This document shows positions 22,514 to 35,820 of a DNA stretch of 64,000 bases, piece after piece. The notes below the pieces were generated by a model. The model had not been told where the DNA came from and made no database searches. It saw only the letters and a program-made list of their open reading frames with translations. The stretch is taken from assembly GCA_963693085.1 (NCBI GenBank), contig OY856413.1, forward strand, positions 471,264,879 through 471,328,878. Direction: 5' to 3'. This DNA comes from Alisma plantago-aquatica. Taxonomy: Eukaryota; Streptophyta; Magnoliopsida; Alismatales; Alismataceae. How positions within the stretch are numbered: the stretch's first letter is position 1; the number at the start of each line of letters is the position of its first letter. A program made the position numbers and the translations under genes.

Positions 22514-25500
22514 CTAGTGAATGCACATATGCACATACACGTAACATATTAAATTTGTTAAATTATATTAGATAATTTTATCTTAATAAATAAGAATATG
22601 TTTTTTTTGGTCCGCAATAAATAAGAATATGTTATTTTCATAAAAAGATAAAACTAAATATTTGGTACATTTTGATAAGAGTATATTTATATATATAGCT
22701 AAATCTACTTTATTTAATTTGTTGAACTATGATATGTAATTTCAAATCAGAACTTCATGGGGTCTTTGGATAGTTAAAGCGGTATTAGACATAATCCTTA
22801 TATTTCTAGCTACTTTCCTTCCAAGAAATGTATGTCATGATGGTAAAGGCTATGACATCATTATTTCAATATAATAACTGCACATGTGCACATGCATGTG
22901 CTAAAACAAAAATGTTAAAATCATTTTAGCTATTTAAAAAATCTAAAAAGTAAAATTCATATATGTGTTTATCAGATAATGTAAAAAGTAAATGCTTGTG
23001 ATAGTATTAAAAATATTATTATCGAATAGTAAACACATAATCCATGATAGTATTAAAGTATGAAGGAATTCATCCATATAACAACTATTGTTAAGGAGGG
23101 AGCAAAATCGGAGTGGAGAGAAGTAATTGTTCTTTACAATAAACACCACATTTTCACAATTAGATATTCTGGGTTATTCACCATAAAAATTTCATAAGTA
23201 AATAAATTGTAGAGGAAACAAATTAAGAAGAAATAATAGGTTTGTAAAAGGAAAACATAGAAATTAAGTGACATTATAGGAAGGGGCACTACATGGAGTG
23301 CCTTTTTGGGGAGAGAAAAAACATATGATACAAATAATAATGTTTGACACAAAATGCCACATCACCACGATAATAGAATGTGGGTGGCACAACATGGTAA
23401 CCACCACATGTGGAGATAAAGGGAAACATTGTGAGAAAAGAACATACATGAGCGGGAAAAAAATATGAGAAAATGGGAAAAAAGAGAGTTAAGGAGTATG
23501 ATCTTATTTTAGATATCATGTCCAATTGATTAGAAATTAAAAAATATTTTACAATGAAAAAATTAATTAGTTTGAAAAATATACTCTTTTATTTACATAT
23601 ATACAATCTTTAACCTTTATTTGATCGAAATTCATAAGGTTGACTTTTTATATAAGACATGGATAGTTCAATATGAGAACAATGATATTAAATAAAAACA
23701 TAGTAGTGTTGGAAAAGAATGAGGTGTCAGTGAAATTTAGTGAAAGAATACCAAAGAATGGTAGAATAATCGAGGGTGACTTACTTAAAATTACTCTATA
23801 AATTTTTGTGGTTGGTTTCAATTTCCGCATTCCTCTTTGGGTTACTAAATTTAAAACTCATCATATGTTTTTTTATGTTAGATCAATCACAATTCATGGA
23901 ACTTATTTTCACAACTAAAACTAATAAAATAAAATAAAAACACTATTTTTAATATGGAATTAGAGAAAGGCATGATTCTAGTTAAAGTGTGTTCATAACT
24001 TGTGACATATGTATATGTTTTTTTATGTAAACATTTTGATGTATTCATATATATATAGCCAATAAATGATTATTTTACATTTTAATGTAATATATATTGG
24101 GTTTCATTCATTTAAATAACTAAGTTATCATATGAATGGTAATTTATTCATCATCATTGTTGCATAAATATTAAATCTTGTGTTCATTGCAATGAAACAT
24201 TGTAGAGTTCGAAAGTATCTTAGCAACCAAATCAGTATATGATGTGATTAAAACATATAATAGAGTTAGTCATGAAATTAAAAAAAAATTGAGTCTTAGG
24301 GAGACCCCGCTCCCCAATCAATGAAATAAATTTTGGGATGCATCTTAAGTGGCTACCTTTTATATGGCTAAAATGTTTCCAAAAAAAGTAAAAATAAGTC
24401 CATATTTTATCATTACATTTTCCGGAAATATAACAAAGAGCTACTAAATTAGACTCCCATTTCACAATAGATAGCGTGTTGCTTCCTATATCCTCAAGTT
24501 TGTAAACATCCTTTGAAAACTCCACAAGCGTTCTCTGATTAATTATCATTATAATCAGTTTATCAATGACTATGCTTCTCGTAAATGAAAGACTCATTGG
24601 ACATGAGGCAAAAAGTAAGCTAGCATTAAGCAGTAAACAAACAGCTTTTTCCACATATTACCAAGCTTCTTGATAGCGTATTGCAATTCATGTGGAACAA
24701 AAATTGACGAAACATAATGTTGTGCTAAATGAAAAAATTAGATACTTGTTGTCCCAACCCCCAACAATGAAGCATGTGATACAAATTGAACAACATCTCA
24801 TCATCATGCCTTTGGCTTCTCACAACAAATGTCCCATATAACAGGGAGAGAATAAGAGAAATACATGTGGTGATTGGCAAAGAGAACTGTAAAGAAAAAT
24901 AATATAAAGAAATGACAATTTATCCTTACTCTGATTACTTAGCTAATTATACAAACCTGAAGCGAACTGTGTGTCCTTGTAGCTTGCTATTGTAGAAACT
25001 ATAAAGTTGCATTCAAATGACCACCGTAATAATGGGGTTGCTCCATTGTGGGAGGGGGTGCTATTTTACTGGAGCTATGATTCTTAAACATTATGTTTGA
25101 TAACGTTTGTGTGAAGCTTGCCTTTCAGATACTGAAGTAGTAAAAAAATATGCTTTTGTATATCACGGTGTATGCACGATTGAGGGTGTAGAACGATGTC
25201 ACCTGATGCTTGTAGATGCATGGCTATCGGATTAGCAGGATTGCTAGTAGGGCCTTCAATTGGGATAGAGATTACCGCATCGTCAAGTTGGTTCAGGTTT
25301 TGAACATCCGTTCATCTATATCATCGGAACCTTTTGTGTCAACACAAAGGGCATAGATAGACAATGCATGATGAATACACAATATTGTATTAGAAAAAAT
25401 AGACATGACAGATACATAATGAGAATAGAATTATAGGAAACAACGAAGCACCACATCACATCTCAAGCAGATTCGAAACTCATAATCAGTGCATTAACAG

Positions 25501-26979
25501 TAGCCATAATTTTCTTCTCGTGCCTTAAAAATAGGGCTGCAAATGCTAACTTGGTGCCATGTGAACATAAACTCCTCGCTTCCATGACTGTCGAGGAACA
25601 AACGCCATAGAAATGAATTCGGATAGTCGAATGTGGTAAGAGAGATGTCAAGCGAGTGACGCGAACTGTGGGACTTTCAAGGGTCGTCCGGCACGGGAAG
25701 AGAGATTGAAATGAGTGCGTGATTTGGGGGTTTGTTCAGGAACGAAGGACGTGGCTTCATTTTGAAAGAGAATGAACTATGAAAACTTTGAATTGGTCAA
25801 TAAACAACCATGATTGGAAAGTATTTACACAATTTGTATAGATAATGGGATGTATATAAAAATGAAAAAGTGTTAAAAATAAGTTGTACAGATATGTAGA
25901 AATTTGAGTAAATAATAGAAGAAACATGAAATTTAAGTAAATCGGGAAAATATAATGAGAGGGAGGAAAATTCAAAGAGAATGGAATTGGTGAGTAGAGT
26001 GGATGTCAATTATTGGAAAGATTTTGCAACATGGTATAATGGTGTGGAATATAAATTAAGAAGAATAGAGAAAGTATCGAAAAAAGAGTGATGGCTTTAT
26101 GGATACGGTGGTTGAGAAATACTCGTGGCGTAAAAAAATGAAAGGTTGAAAAAAGAATAAATAAAAAAAATCTCGGTTTTATTTTTGTTTGACCATATCA
26201 CGTTAGAAGAGTTGGTTATTGGAGGGCAGCAATTCGTGGGAGAGTAGGAGACCGCTTATTGACTGTCGACTACGTGGAAGTTGTTTTGAAAGATATTTCA
26301 GAAACGGTCTTGGGACGTGGGTGTTGGGGAGAGGTTTGAAACAACTTCATGGAGAGGGGGAGAGTGTGGATGTTGCAAAACGTAGTTTTTTTGGGAGAAA
26401 AACGATGCATAGAAATAAAAGAAAGACCACCTTTACAAATAGAGAGAATAATAAGGGTTGTTGAAATCATGCACACGTTCTTTCCACTAAAGATTTTTTC
26501 ACAAAATGTGCATTTTCAAAATACTGAATTTTCTAATAAATATATAACATTTTAATAATGCACATGTATAACTTTTGGGGGTATCATTCGCATAAATCAC
26601 ACTAAGCTACTGAGTTTATAAGAAACACCAAGGAGAGAGAAAGAGAACAAAATCACAAGAGCTAAGATAATGATACGATAAACATCAAGTGGATGCCAAT
26701 GGACTCGATGAATGGTTTATGATTGGCAGAGAGAAGAGTGGGGCGGAGTGGCAGTTCTGGAGTCGATATGGAGGCTGTTTAGAAACGTGGAGTGGAAGTA
26801 AGGGACGTGAGAGAAAAAAAATATTTAAAATAGGAGAAAAGATGATAAAAATTGTGAGAAGAGAGTGGGTGAAGGAGGGAGCAACATTTCAGAATGTTGA
26901 ATTCTGATTGGTTTAAGAGGACAAAATGGCATTGTTTGTAATTTTTTGAAAAAACTCCCTCTTTTTATAGTAGTATAGA
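22514..26979 (-). mobile_element. Non-autonomous Helitron, 4466 bp
   Basis: On the minus strand it begins TCTATACTACTATAAAAAG at 26979, a typical plant Helitron 5' terminus, and ends CTAG at 22514. It inserted between A and T without target duplication, as Helitrons do: the empty site AACTTA-TTTACC is preserved in the sister terminus near 30135-30145. A weak stem (TGCATATGTGCA) lies a few bases before CTAG. No Rep or helicase domain is recognised, so it would need an autonomous helper. The interior is mostly non-coding. Confidence 0.78.
24232..24654 (-). other. Unrecognised 140-codon open frame inside the Helitron
   Basis: Open from an ATG at 24654, with a hydrophobic first 20 residues and a basic, aromatic-rich remainder. 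No domain is recognised. In AT-rich DNA such a frame can arise by chance. It could be captured exon sequence, because Helitrons often carry such pieces, but nothing shows it is expressed. Confidence 0.2.
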
Positions 26980-27235
26980 TTTATCACACTAACCTAATTC
27001 ATATTTCCCAAATAACCTAGTCTGAGTCAGAAAAAGAGACAGCTGTCGCCACATGGCGGACCTCTCTTTGGAGACGCCGGTATATTTGGCGTCTTCAAGG
27101 AGAAGCTGCCACATGGAGCGCCGACATTCAATTTGTTTAATTTTTTTTTAATACTATGATACTATGTATTATTTGAATAAACTACAATAACGTTAATTGT
27201 TGTTATGTAACTAATTATTTGTTTACGTTGAATAA

Positions 27236-28545
27236 TATATATATATATATCATACACTATTTGAATATAATTCAAAATAGTATATAATTTGATTTATATG
27301 GAAAATAATATAATAAATTCAAAAATATTATATATGACATATAATTGATATGTTAAATATATGATATACGTTTATATATATATATATATATATATATATC
27401 ATACACTATTCGAATATAATTCAAAATATTATATAATTTGATTTAGATGGAAAATAATATAACAAAATTTAAAAATATTGTATATGACATATAATTGATA
27501 TGTTAAATATATGATATATGTTTATATTTTTGTATTTATATATAAATGATATATTTAATAATATATCTTTTTAAAATGTTGTATTCATATTTATCTGCTA
27601 ATCGAACATATTGTATTATATAGAAAAATATTATATCAGATATTACTATAGTCTATATAGAATATATGTGAACAATTATTACTTGCATATATTAATGAAA
27701 TCAATTTTTCGTATAAAAATATTAAGAAAAATATGCATTGAAATATTTTTGTAAAAATCAAACATAAATTCCTTACACATTATTTGGAATATATATATGT
27801 TTCCAAATTTCTCAGTTTTAAAATTACAAATCTATAGTCACTATAATTAAGTAAAAGAAATATATCCTAAAAATCTTATGTAATGTGAATAAAAACACTT
27901 TAAATAAAATCACTATATTCTATTATACAATATGAACAATAATTATATATGCCTGCACATATTAATAAAATATATTTTAAAAATATTTATGGATATATTA
28001 TCATTTAGCAGATGTTAAATTATTTTCCTATTTCATATATTAAATGATTATATATATTGAAAAATTACATCAAATATGTATACTATAAGATTTTTTTCTT
28101 AATATTTCTCTAAATAAATAATCATTTCAATGATACATGCAAGTAATTATTTGTTATATATTCCTTATATAGTATATATTAATATCTAATATATGCTTTC
28201 CTGAATAATATAATAGCATATCTATTTAACATGAATGCAAAAATTGTAATGATATATTATTATATATGAATACACAAATATAAATTATACTATATATTTA
28301 ATATATCAGTTACATGTCATATATATGTATATATGCATATATTACATTATTAATCTTATTGTACTATTTTCTATTTAAAGGATAATTATTTAAATTGTAA
28401 TCAAATAATATATGATATATATTAAAATTAACATAGACAGTAATATTTTAATTTTATTATATTATTTTCCATCTAAATCATATTATATAATATTTTGAAT
28501 TATATTCAAATAATGTAGGTAGACAAATAAAAAAATATATATATA
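27236..28545. other. AT-rich non-coding core of element 1
   Basis: Very AT-rich, with TA runs (27237-27250, 27375-27399) and an internal direct repeat of about 140 bp (27251-27370 and 27400-27535). Its reverse complement forms the core of element 2 (about 31325-32460), showing that the two elements lie in opposite orientation. Confidence 0.75.
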
Positions 28546-28914
28546 GTCAGGCTAGAATACATTCGAGTGTTGTGTGTTTGCATATCAAGACTTTTTTTTA
28601 CAAAATGTAAACCATTGATCTTCACTGTCATACTATAACTAGGCTACATACAAATCTTGAGCCTATTGGATGAGTGTAAGTCACTCATCCGAGGACAAAA
28701 AAATCGACGCACGAAACTAATTTGGAATACATAATTTTTGCGATCTTTATAACATGACCTACAAATGGCTAAATGTGCTCAAATTTTGTATATGAGCTAT
28801 TCACAAGATGTTTAAGAAGATCAACAGATTAGATTTTTGAAAACAATATTGCATCATGAAAAACTACTTGAGTGTATTATACTCCGAATACACTCGAGTG
28901 TATTCTAGCCTGAC
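28546..28914 (+). mobile_element. Microsatellite-targeting MITE, copy 1
   Basis: Inverted termini GTCAGGCTAGAATACA at the left and TGTATTCTAGCCTGAC at the right; 369 bp. It is bordered by a TA run on the left and TC then TA runs on the right. No coding. It resembles rice Micron elements in size range and in insertion into TA microsatellites; the relationship is inference. Confidence 0.78.
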
Positions 28915-28923
28915 TCTCTCTCT

Positions 28924-28952
<29 letters not shown>
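28915..28952. repeat. TC then TA microsatellite
   Basis: A short CT run followed by a TA run, directly at the end of MITE copy 1. Confidence 0.9.
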
Positions 28953-28957
<5 letters not shown>

Positions 28958-29425
28958 CAACGTAGACAAATAATTATCTACATAACAACAATTAGCATTA
29001 TTGTTGTTTATTCAAATAATACATGGTATCATAGTATTGAAAAAAATTTAAACAAATTGAATGCCGGCGCTCCACGTGGCAGCTTCTCCTTGAAGACGCC
29101 AAATAGACTGGCGTCTCCAAAGAGAGGCCCACCATGTGGCGATGGTTGTCTCTTTTTTTGACTCAAACTAGGTTATTTGGGAAATATGTTAGAAACTAGG
29201 TTAGTGTGGTAAATAATTTAGTAAAAGTAAGCTAGTTTGATTTATTTCCCTTAAGATAGTAAGTGGTCAAGGACAAAAAGACATGTAATTTGTTAATGTC
29301 TTACACTTTCAGAAAATTCTCGTGTAAAGAGACACCCTACAACCATTGAAGACATGCAACAAAGTTAGAAGTTTATTAGAAAAAAGGTAACATCTTCAAA
29401 TCAGTACTCAGATTCCATCTCCTAT

Positions 29426-30099
29426 TCATTCAGTGGACTCCAACTTCTTCCTGAGGGTCACAGCCATCAGACTCACACTCCATGTTGGGGGTCGCACCAT
29501 CTCCTATAAATATGAAATATACATAATGGTTGTAAGTATTCTAATAAAGTAATACAACAAATGCAGTCCTACCAATTAGCAAATAAACATATTTATACTT
29601 ACTTGAAAAACTTAAGTGGCTCCTCCACCACCCTCTTCACAACCGTTATAGTAAAAGGGACATAAAAGATAGCCACGATCCTCCCCGATGTAGTAGGCAA
29701 TCCATCGATGTCGAAACCAATTGTGACTGCGGACGACGTGATGATAAATAAGCCCTCACTCCATTTTTTTCCTTCTAAAGCTACCACCAATCCTCCTCCC
29801 ACAAGCATGACTAAAGGAGGCCACACATATTTCCATCCACGTCTAATTCTACCCTCAATTAACTCCAACAAAAAATCAATAGCATCGAAAAAGAAACAGG
29901 CGCAAAATGTCGACATGGCCATGAAGGCACTCATGAAAGACCTTGATGTGTGTGTGGTGTGTGTGATATCACCGTAGCCTGTTCCAATTGCGACGACAAT
30001 AGCATAATGGAAACTTTCAATTGTATCTGGAGTCTTGGTTCCGGTGAATTCGAACAGCATACCACCTATTCTTACTGAGAAGGTAATCAATAAAACCAT
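29426..30099 (-). pseudogene. Tandem-pore K+ channel (TPK/KCO-like) gene fragment carried by the transposon
   Basis: A frame of 166 codons (30099-29599) covers a TM1-like segment, a first pore with selectivity filter GTGYGD (29968-29979), two further membrane segments, and a second pore reading TIGFDIDGLP where a GYGD- or GFGD-type filter is expected. The N-terminal cytosolic part is missing because the transposon end lies at 30111. An intron-like interval (about 29504-29602) has AAGTAAGTA at its 5' end and TATAG at its 3' end. The next exon, 29426-29503, begins GAGATG and ends in TGA. The frame across the junction needs one more base, so it reads as a pseudogene. The retained intron shows capture of genomic DNA rather than cDNA. 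TPK channels act in the vacuolar or plasma membrane. Confidence 0.75.
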
Positions 30100-30344
30100 G
30101 CCTAGAATTAGGAAAAAAAATCAAACTAGCCTACTTTTACTAACTTATTTACCACACTAACCTAGTTTCTAACGTATTTCCCAAATAACCTAGTTTGAGT
30201 CATCTTCAAGGAGAAGCAGCCACATGGAGCGCCAACATTCAATTTGTTTAATTTTTTTTCAATGCTATGATACCATGTATTATTTGAATAAACAACACTA
30301 ACACTAATTGTTATTATGTAACTAATTATTTGTCTACGTTGAAT

Positions 30345-30348
30345 TATA

Positions 30349-30418
<70 letters not shown>
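30345..30418. repeat. TA then GA microsatellite
   Basis: A TA run of about 48 bp followed by a GA run of about 25 bp, ending at MITE copy 2. Confidence 0.9.
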
Positions 30419-30419
<1 letters not shown>

Positions 30420-30811
30420 TCAGGCTAGAATACACTCGAGTGTACAGATCGCACGGATACACTCAAGTGTGTTTGCATATCAAGACTATTTTTTTGTAAA
30501 ATGTAAACCATCGATCTTCACCGTCATACTATAACTATGCTACATACAAATTTTGAGCCCATTTGGATGAGTGTAAGCCACTCATCCAAGAGAAACAAAA
30601 TCAACGTGCGAAACTAATTTGAAATGTATAATTTTTGCGGTCTTTATAACATGACCCATAGATATCCAAATGTGCTCAAATTTTGCGTATGAGCTATTCA
30701 CAAGATGTTTAAGAAGATCAACGAATTAGATTTTTGAAAAAAATATTGCATCATGAAAAATTACTTGAGTGTATTCTGCTCCGAATACACTCGAGTGTAT
30801 TCTAGCCTGAC
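30419..30811 (+). mobile_element. Microsatellite-targeting MITE, copy 2
   Basis: 393 bp between GTCAGGCTAGAATACACTC and GAGTGTATTCTAGCCTGAC, in the same orientation as copy 1. It is bordered by TA/GA on the left and TA on the right. Confidence 0.8.

Positions 30812-30902
<91 letters not shown>
30812..30902. repeat. TA then GA microsatellite between two MITEs
   Basis: About 43 bp of TA-rich repeat, then about 47 bp of GA repeat, separating MITE copies 2 and 3. Confidence 0.9.
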
Positions 30903-30905
<3 letters not shown>

Positions 30906-31287
30906 CTAGAATACACTCGAGTGTATTCAGAGCAGAATACACTCAAGTAGTTTTTCATGATGTAATATTTTTTTCAAAAATCTAATCTATTGATCTTCTT
31001 AAACATCTTGTGAATAGCTCATATACAAAATTTGAGCACATGTAGACATTTGTAGATCATGTTATAAAGACCGCAAAAATTATGTATTTCAAATTAGTTT
31101 CGCATGTCGATTTTGTTGTCCTCGGATGAGTGACTTATACTCATCCAAATAGACTCAAGATTTGTATGTAGCCTAGTTATAGTACGACAGTGAAGATCAA
31201 TGATTTACAATTTCTAAAAAAAGTCTTGATATGCAAACACACTTGAGTGTATTCGTGCGATTTGTACACTCAAGTGTATTATAGCCT

Positions 31288-31290
<3 letters not shown>
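30903..31290 (-). mobile_element. Microsatellite-targeting MITE, copy 3
   Basis: Same family in reverse orientation. The left terminus has lost its first bases at the GA run (AGGCTAGAATACAC); the right end TAGCCTGAC is followed by a TA run (31291-31324). Confidence 0.78.
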
Positions 31291-31329
<39 letters not shown>

Positions 31330-32479
31330 TGTCTACCTACATTATTTGAATATAATTAAAATTTTATATAATATGATTTAGATGGAAAATAATATAATAA
31401 AAGTAAAAATATTACTGTCTATGTTAATTTTAATATATATCATATATTATTTGATTAAAATTTAAATAATTATCCTTTAAATAGAAAATAGTACAATAAG
31501 ATTAATAATGTAATATATGCATATATACATATATATATGACATGTAACTGATATGTTAAATATATAGTATACATTTATATTTATGTATTCATATCTAATA
31601 ATATATCATTACGATTTTTGCATTCATGCTAAATAGATATGCTATTATATTATTCAGGAAAGCATATATTAGATATTAATATATTCTGTATAAGGAATAT
31701 ATAACAAATAATTACATGCATGTATCATCGAAGTGATTATTTATTTAGAGAAATATCAAGAAAAAATCTTGTAGTATACATATTAGATGTATTTTTTCAA
31801 TATATATAATCATTTCATATATGAAATAGGAAAATAATTTGACATATGCTAAATGATAATATAACCATATTTATTTTTAAAATATATTTTATTAATATGT
31901 GCATGCATCTATAATCATTGTTCATATTGTATAATAGAATATAGTGATTTTATTTAAAGTTTTCTTATTCACATTACATAAGATTTTTAGGATATATTTC
32001 TTTTAGTTAATCATCGTGACTATAGATTTGTAATTTAAAACTGAGAAATTTGGAAACATATATATTTTCCAAATAATGTGCAAATAATTTATGTTTGATT
32101 TTTACAAAAATATTTTAATGCATATTTTTTCTTAATATTTTTATACGAAAAATTGATTTCATTAATATATGCATGTAATAATTGTTCACATATATTCTAT
32201 ATAGACTATAGTAATATTTGATATAATATTTTTTGATATAATACAATATGTTCGATTAGTAGATAAATATGAATACAAAATTTTAAAAAGATATATTATT
32301 ATATATATCATTTATATATAAATACAAAAATATAAACCTATATCATATATTTTACATATCAATTATATGTCATATATAATATATTTTAATCTTATTATAT
32401 AATTTTCCATCTAAATCAAATTATATAATATTTTGAATTATATTCAAATAGTGTATGATATATATATATATATATATAT
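31291..32479. other. AT-rich non-coding core of element 2
   Basis: Starts with a TA run and matches the reverse complement of 27236-28545 over most of its length, diverged by point changes and small indels. No coding. Confidence 0.75.
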
Positions 32480-32830
32480 AATTCAATGTAAATAAATAAT
32501 TAGTTACATAACACCAATTAACGTTATTGTAGTTTATTCAAATAATACACGGTACCATAGTATTGAAAAAAAATTAAACAAATTGAATGTCGGCCCTCCA
32601 AGTGGCAGCTTCTCCTTGAAGAAGCCAATTATACCGGTGTCTCCAAAGAGAGGCCCGCCATGTGGCGACGACTGTCTCTTTTTCTGACTCAAACTAGGTT
32701 ATTTGGGAAATATGTGTGGCGACGGCTGTCTCTTTTTCCGACTCAAATTAGGTTATTTGGGAAATATGTTAGAAACTAGATTAGTGTGGTAAATAAGTTA
32801 GTAAAAGTAGGTTAGTTTGGTTTTTTTCCC

Positions 32831-32839
32831 GAGGTCTCG
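32831..32839. repeat. Right 9-bp target duplication of the composite transposon
   Basis: GAGGTCTCG directly after the transposon end and inside the F-box reading frame; it matches 22464-22472. Confidence 0.85.
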
Positions 32840-33056
32840 AGCATGGTCTGGTAGGGAGGCCAGGAAAGACCCAAAAACATGAGGCGTTCCGGTCTCCTCT
32901 TGGCACGACGACGACAATCGAAGTGAGAGGTGGAGATAAGCCGGTGCCAGAGCTTACAAACGCACGCGTCCTCGATAAGCTCACCTCGTCTAGCCGCGCC
33001 AGCACGTCTGCCAGTAGGTTTTCTTCATCTAGGGGGCTGGCGATTGCTCACTCCAT
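32832..33056 (-). pseudogene. F-box gene, N-terminal F-box (5' part)
   Basis: From an ATG at 33056 (followed at once by a TGA at 33050), the frame reads ENLLADVLARLDEVSL. After a frameshift near 32955 another frame gives KLWHRLISTSHF and RRPERLMFLGLS. Together these are the F-box motif that binds Skp1 in SCF ubiquitin ligases, plus the linker. The gene stops at the transposon (32830). Its continuation is 22463-21450 on the same strand, and the GAGGTCTCG site lies in frame on both sides. The premature stop and frameshifts show decay beyond the insertion itself. Confidence 0.78.
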
Positions 33057-33117
33057 CTCGCAAACTTGTACGGTGTTGATAACTCTATTAAAAGTATAAC
33101 TTATATATATAGAGAGA

Positions 33118-35296
<2,179 letters not shown>

Positions 35297-35820
35297 GGGA
35301 TGATGGCAATGATGTTGTAAAAGGCCATATGTATGACTGATGATATGGTGCGAATAAACGGTTACTATCAAATAAACTGTTACCATCACATTTTTCAGGG
35401 CATGGCCACACCAAATGGATATGATGCGAATATAATTTAAATTTATAAAATCGATGTGTGTGGTTCAGGTTCGAAAAAGTCATAGATAAGAATTACAACG
35501 TAGTTAATTTACTTAAATATATAAAATAATAATATTTGAATCGCATTATTTATTAATTTTATCATATTAGGGATGGCAATGATATTGCAAAAAAATAATA
35601 TTTGTAGATAACTACATAACATTTTACACTGCATAACCACACTGAATGGATATTATGTAAATATAGCATTAAAATTTTAAAACTGCTACAATTTAGTGTG
35701 ATTATGGTTCTAAGAAAAATAACCATAAATGAAAATAAAGCAACAATTAATTTATTTCTAATATATACAAAATAGTATCCTAATGACATTATTTATTGTT
35801 GTTCTTATATAGATTATTAG
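35297..35820. repeat. Diverged tandem duplication, unit about 250-270 bp
   Basis: 35297-35560 and 35571-35820 share GATGGCAATGAT, a CCACAC(C/T)(A/G)AATGGATAT block, ATTTATAAAA/ATTTTAAAAC, and CATTATTTATT in the same order. Both copies are non-coding. Each starts with GGGATG-like sequence, faintly like an hAT terminus, but no target duplication was found. Confidence 0.6.

Larger units (their letters stand above)
26980..29250 (+). mobile_element. Inverted element 1 of the composite transposon (main part)
   Basis: The left terminal repeat (26980-27235) and right terminal repeat (28953-29250) are inverted copies of each other. They share ATATTTCCCAAATAACCTAG, a GAGACGCC/GGCGTCT hairpin and an AAGGAGAAGC(T/A)GCCACATGGAGCGCC stretch. 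Between them is an AT-rich core and one MITE (28546-28914). No coding is seen. Confidence 0.82.
22473..32830. mobile_element. Composite Mutator-like transposon, 10,358 bp, inserted in an F-box gene
   Basis: The outer ends are inverted (GAAAAAAAACCAAACTAAC at the left; GGGAAAAAAACCAAACTAACC read inward from the right) and flanked by the 9-bp direct repeat GAGGTCTCG. Inside are two inverted copies of one element (22473-29250, split by a Helitron, and 30111-32830). Between them, 29251-30110 carries a K+ channel gene fragment. The inner ends have the same terminal sequence but no matching 9-bp duplication, which suggests the whole unit moved as one. No transposase was found, so it would depend on a helper. 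Confidence 0.8.
30111..32830 (-). mobile_element. Inverted element 2 of the composite transposon
   Basis: Reverse-complement relative of element 1: terminal repeats at 30111-30345 and 32480-32830, MITEs at 30419-30811 and 30903-31290, and the AT-rich core at 31325-32460. The left terminal repeat lacks about 60 bp containing the GAGACGCC hairpin. The right one has a short tandem duplication around 32700-32760 (AGGTTATTTGGGAAATATGT twice). The extra MITE explains most of its greater length. Confidence 0.82.

Noticed and set aside
22860..22910. Perfect palindrome GCACATGCATGTGC near a possible second Helitron 3' end
   Set aside because: No CTRR end follows at the right distance and no matching 5' end is visible, so it was not called a nested Helitron.
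30352..30958. Frames encoding long Tyr-Ile and Arg-Glu repeats (also 33415-33621)
   Set aside because: Direct translation of TA and GA microsatellites; not genes.
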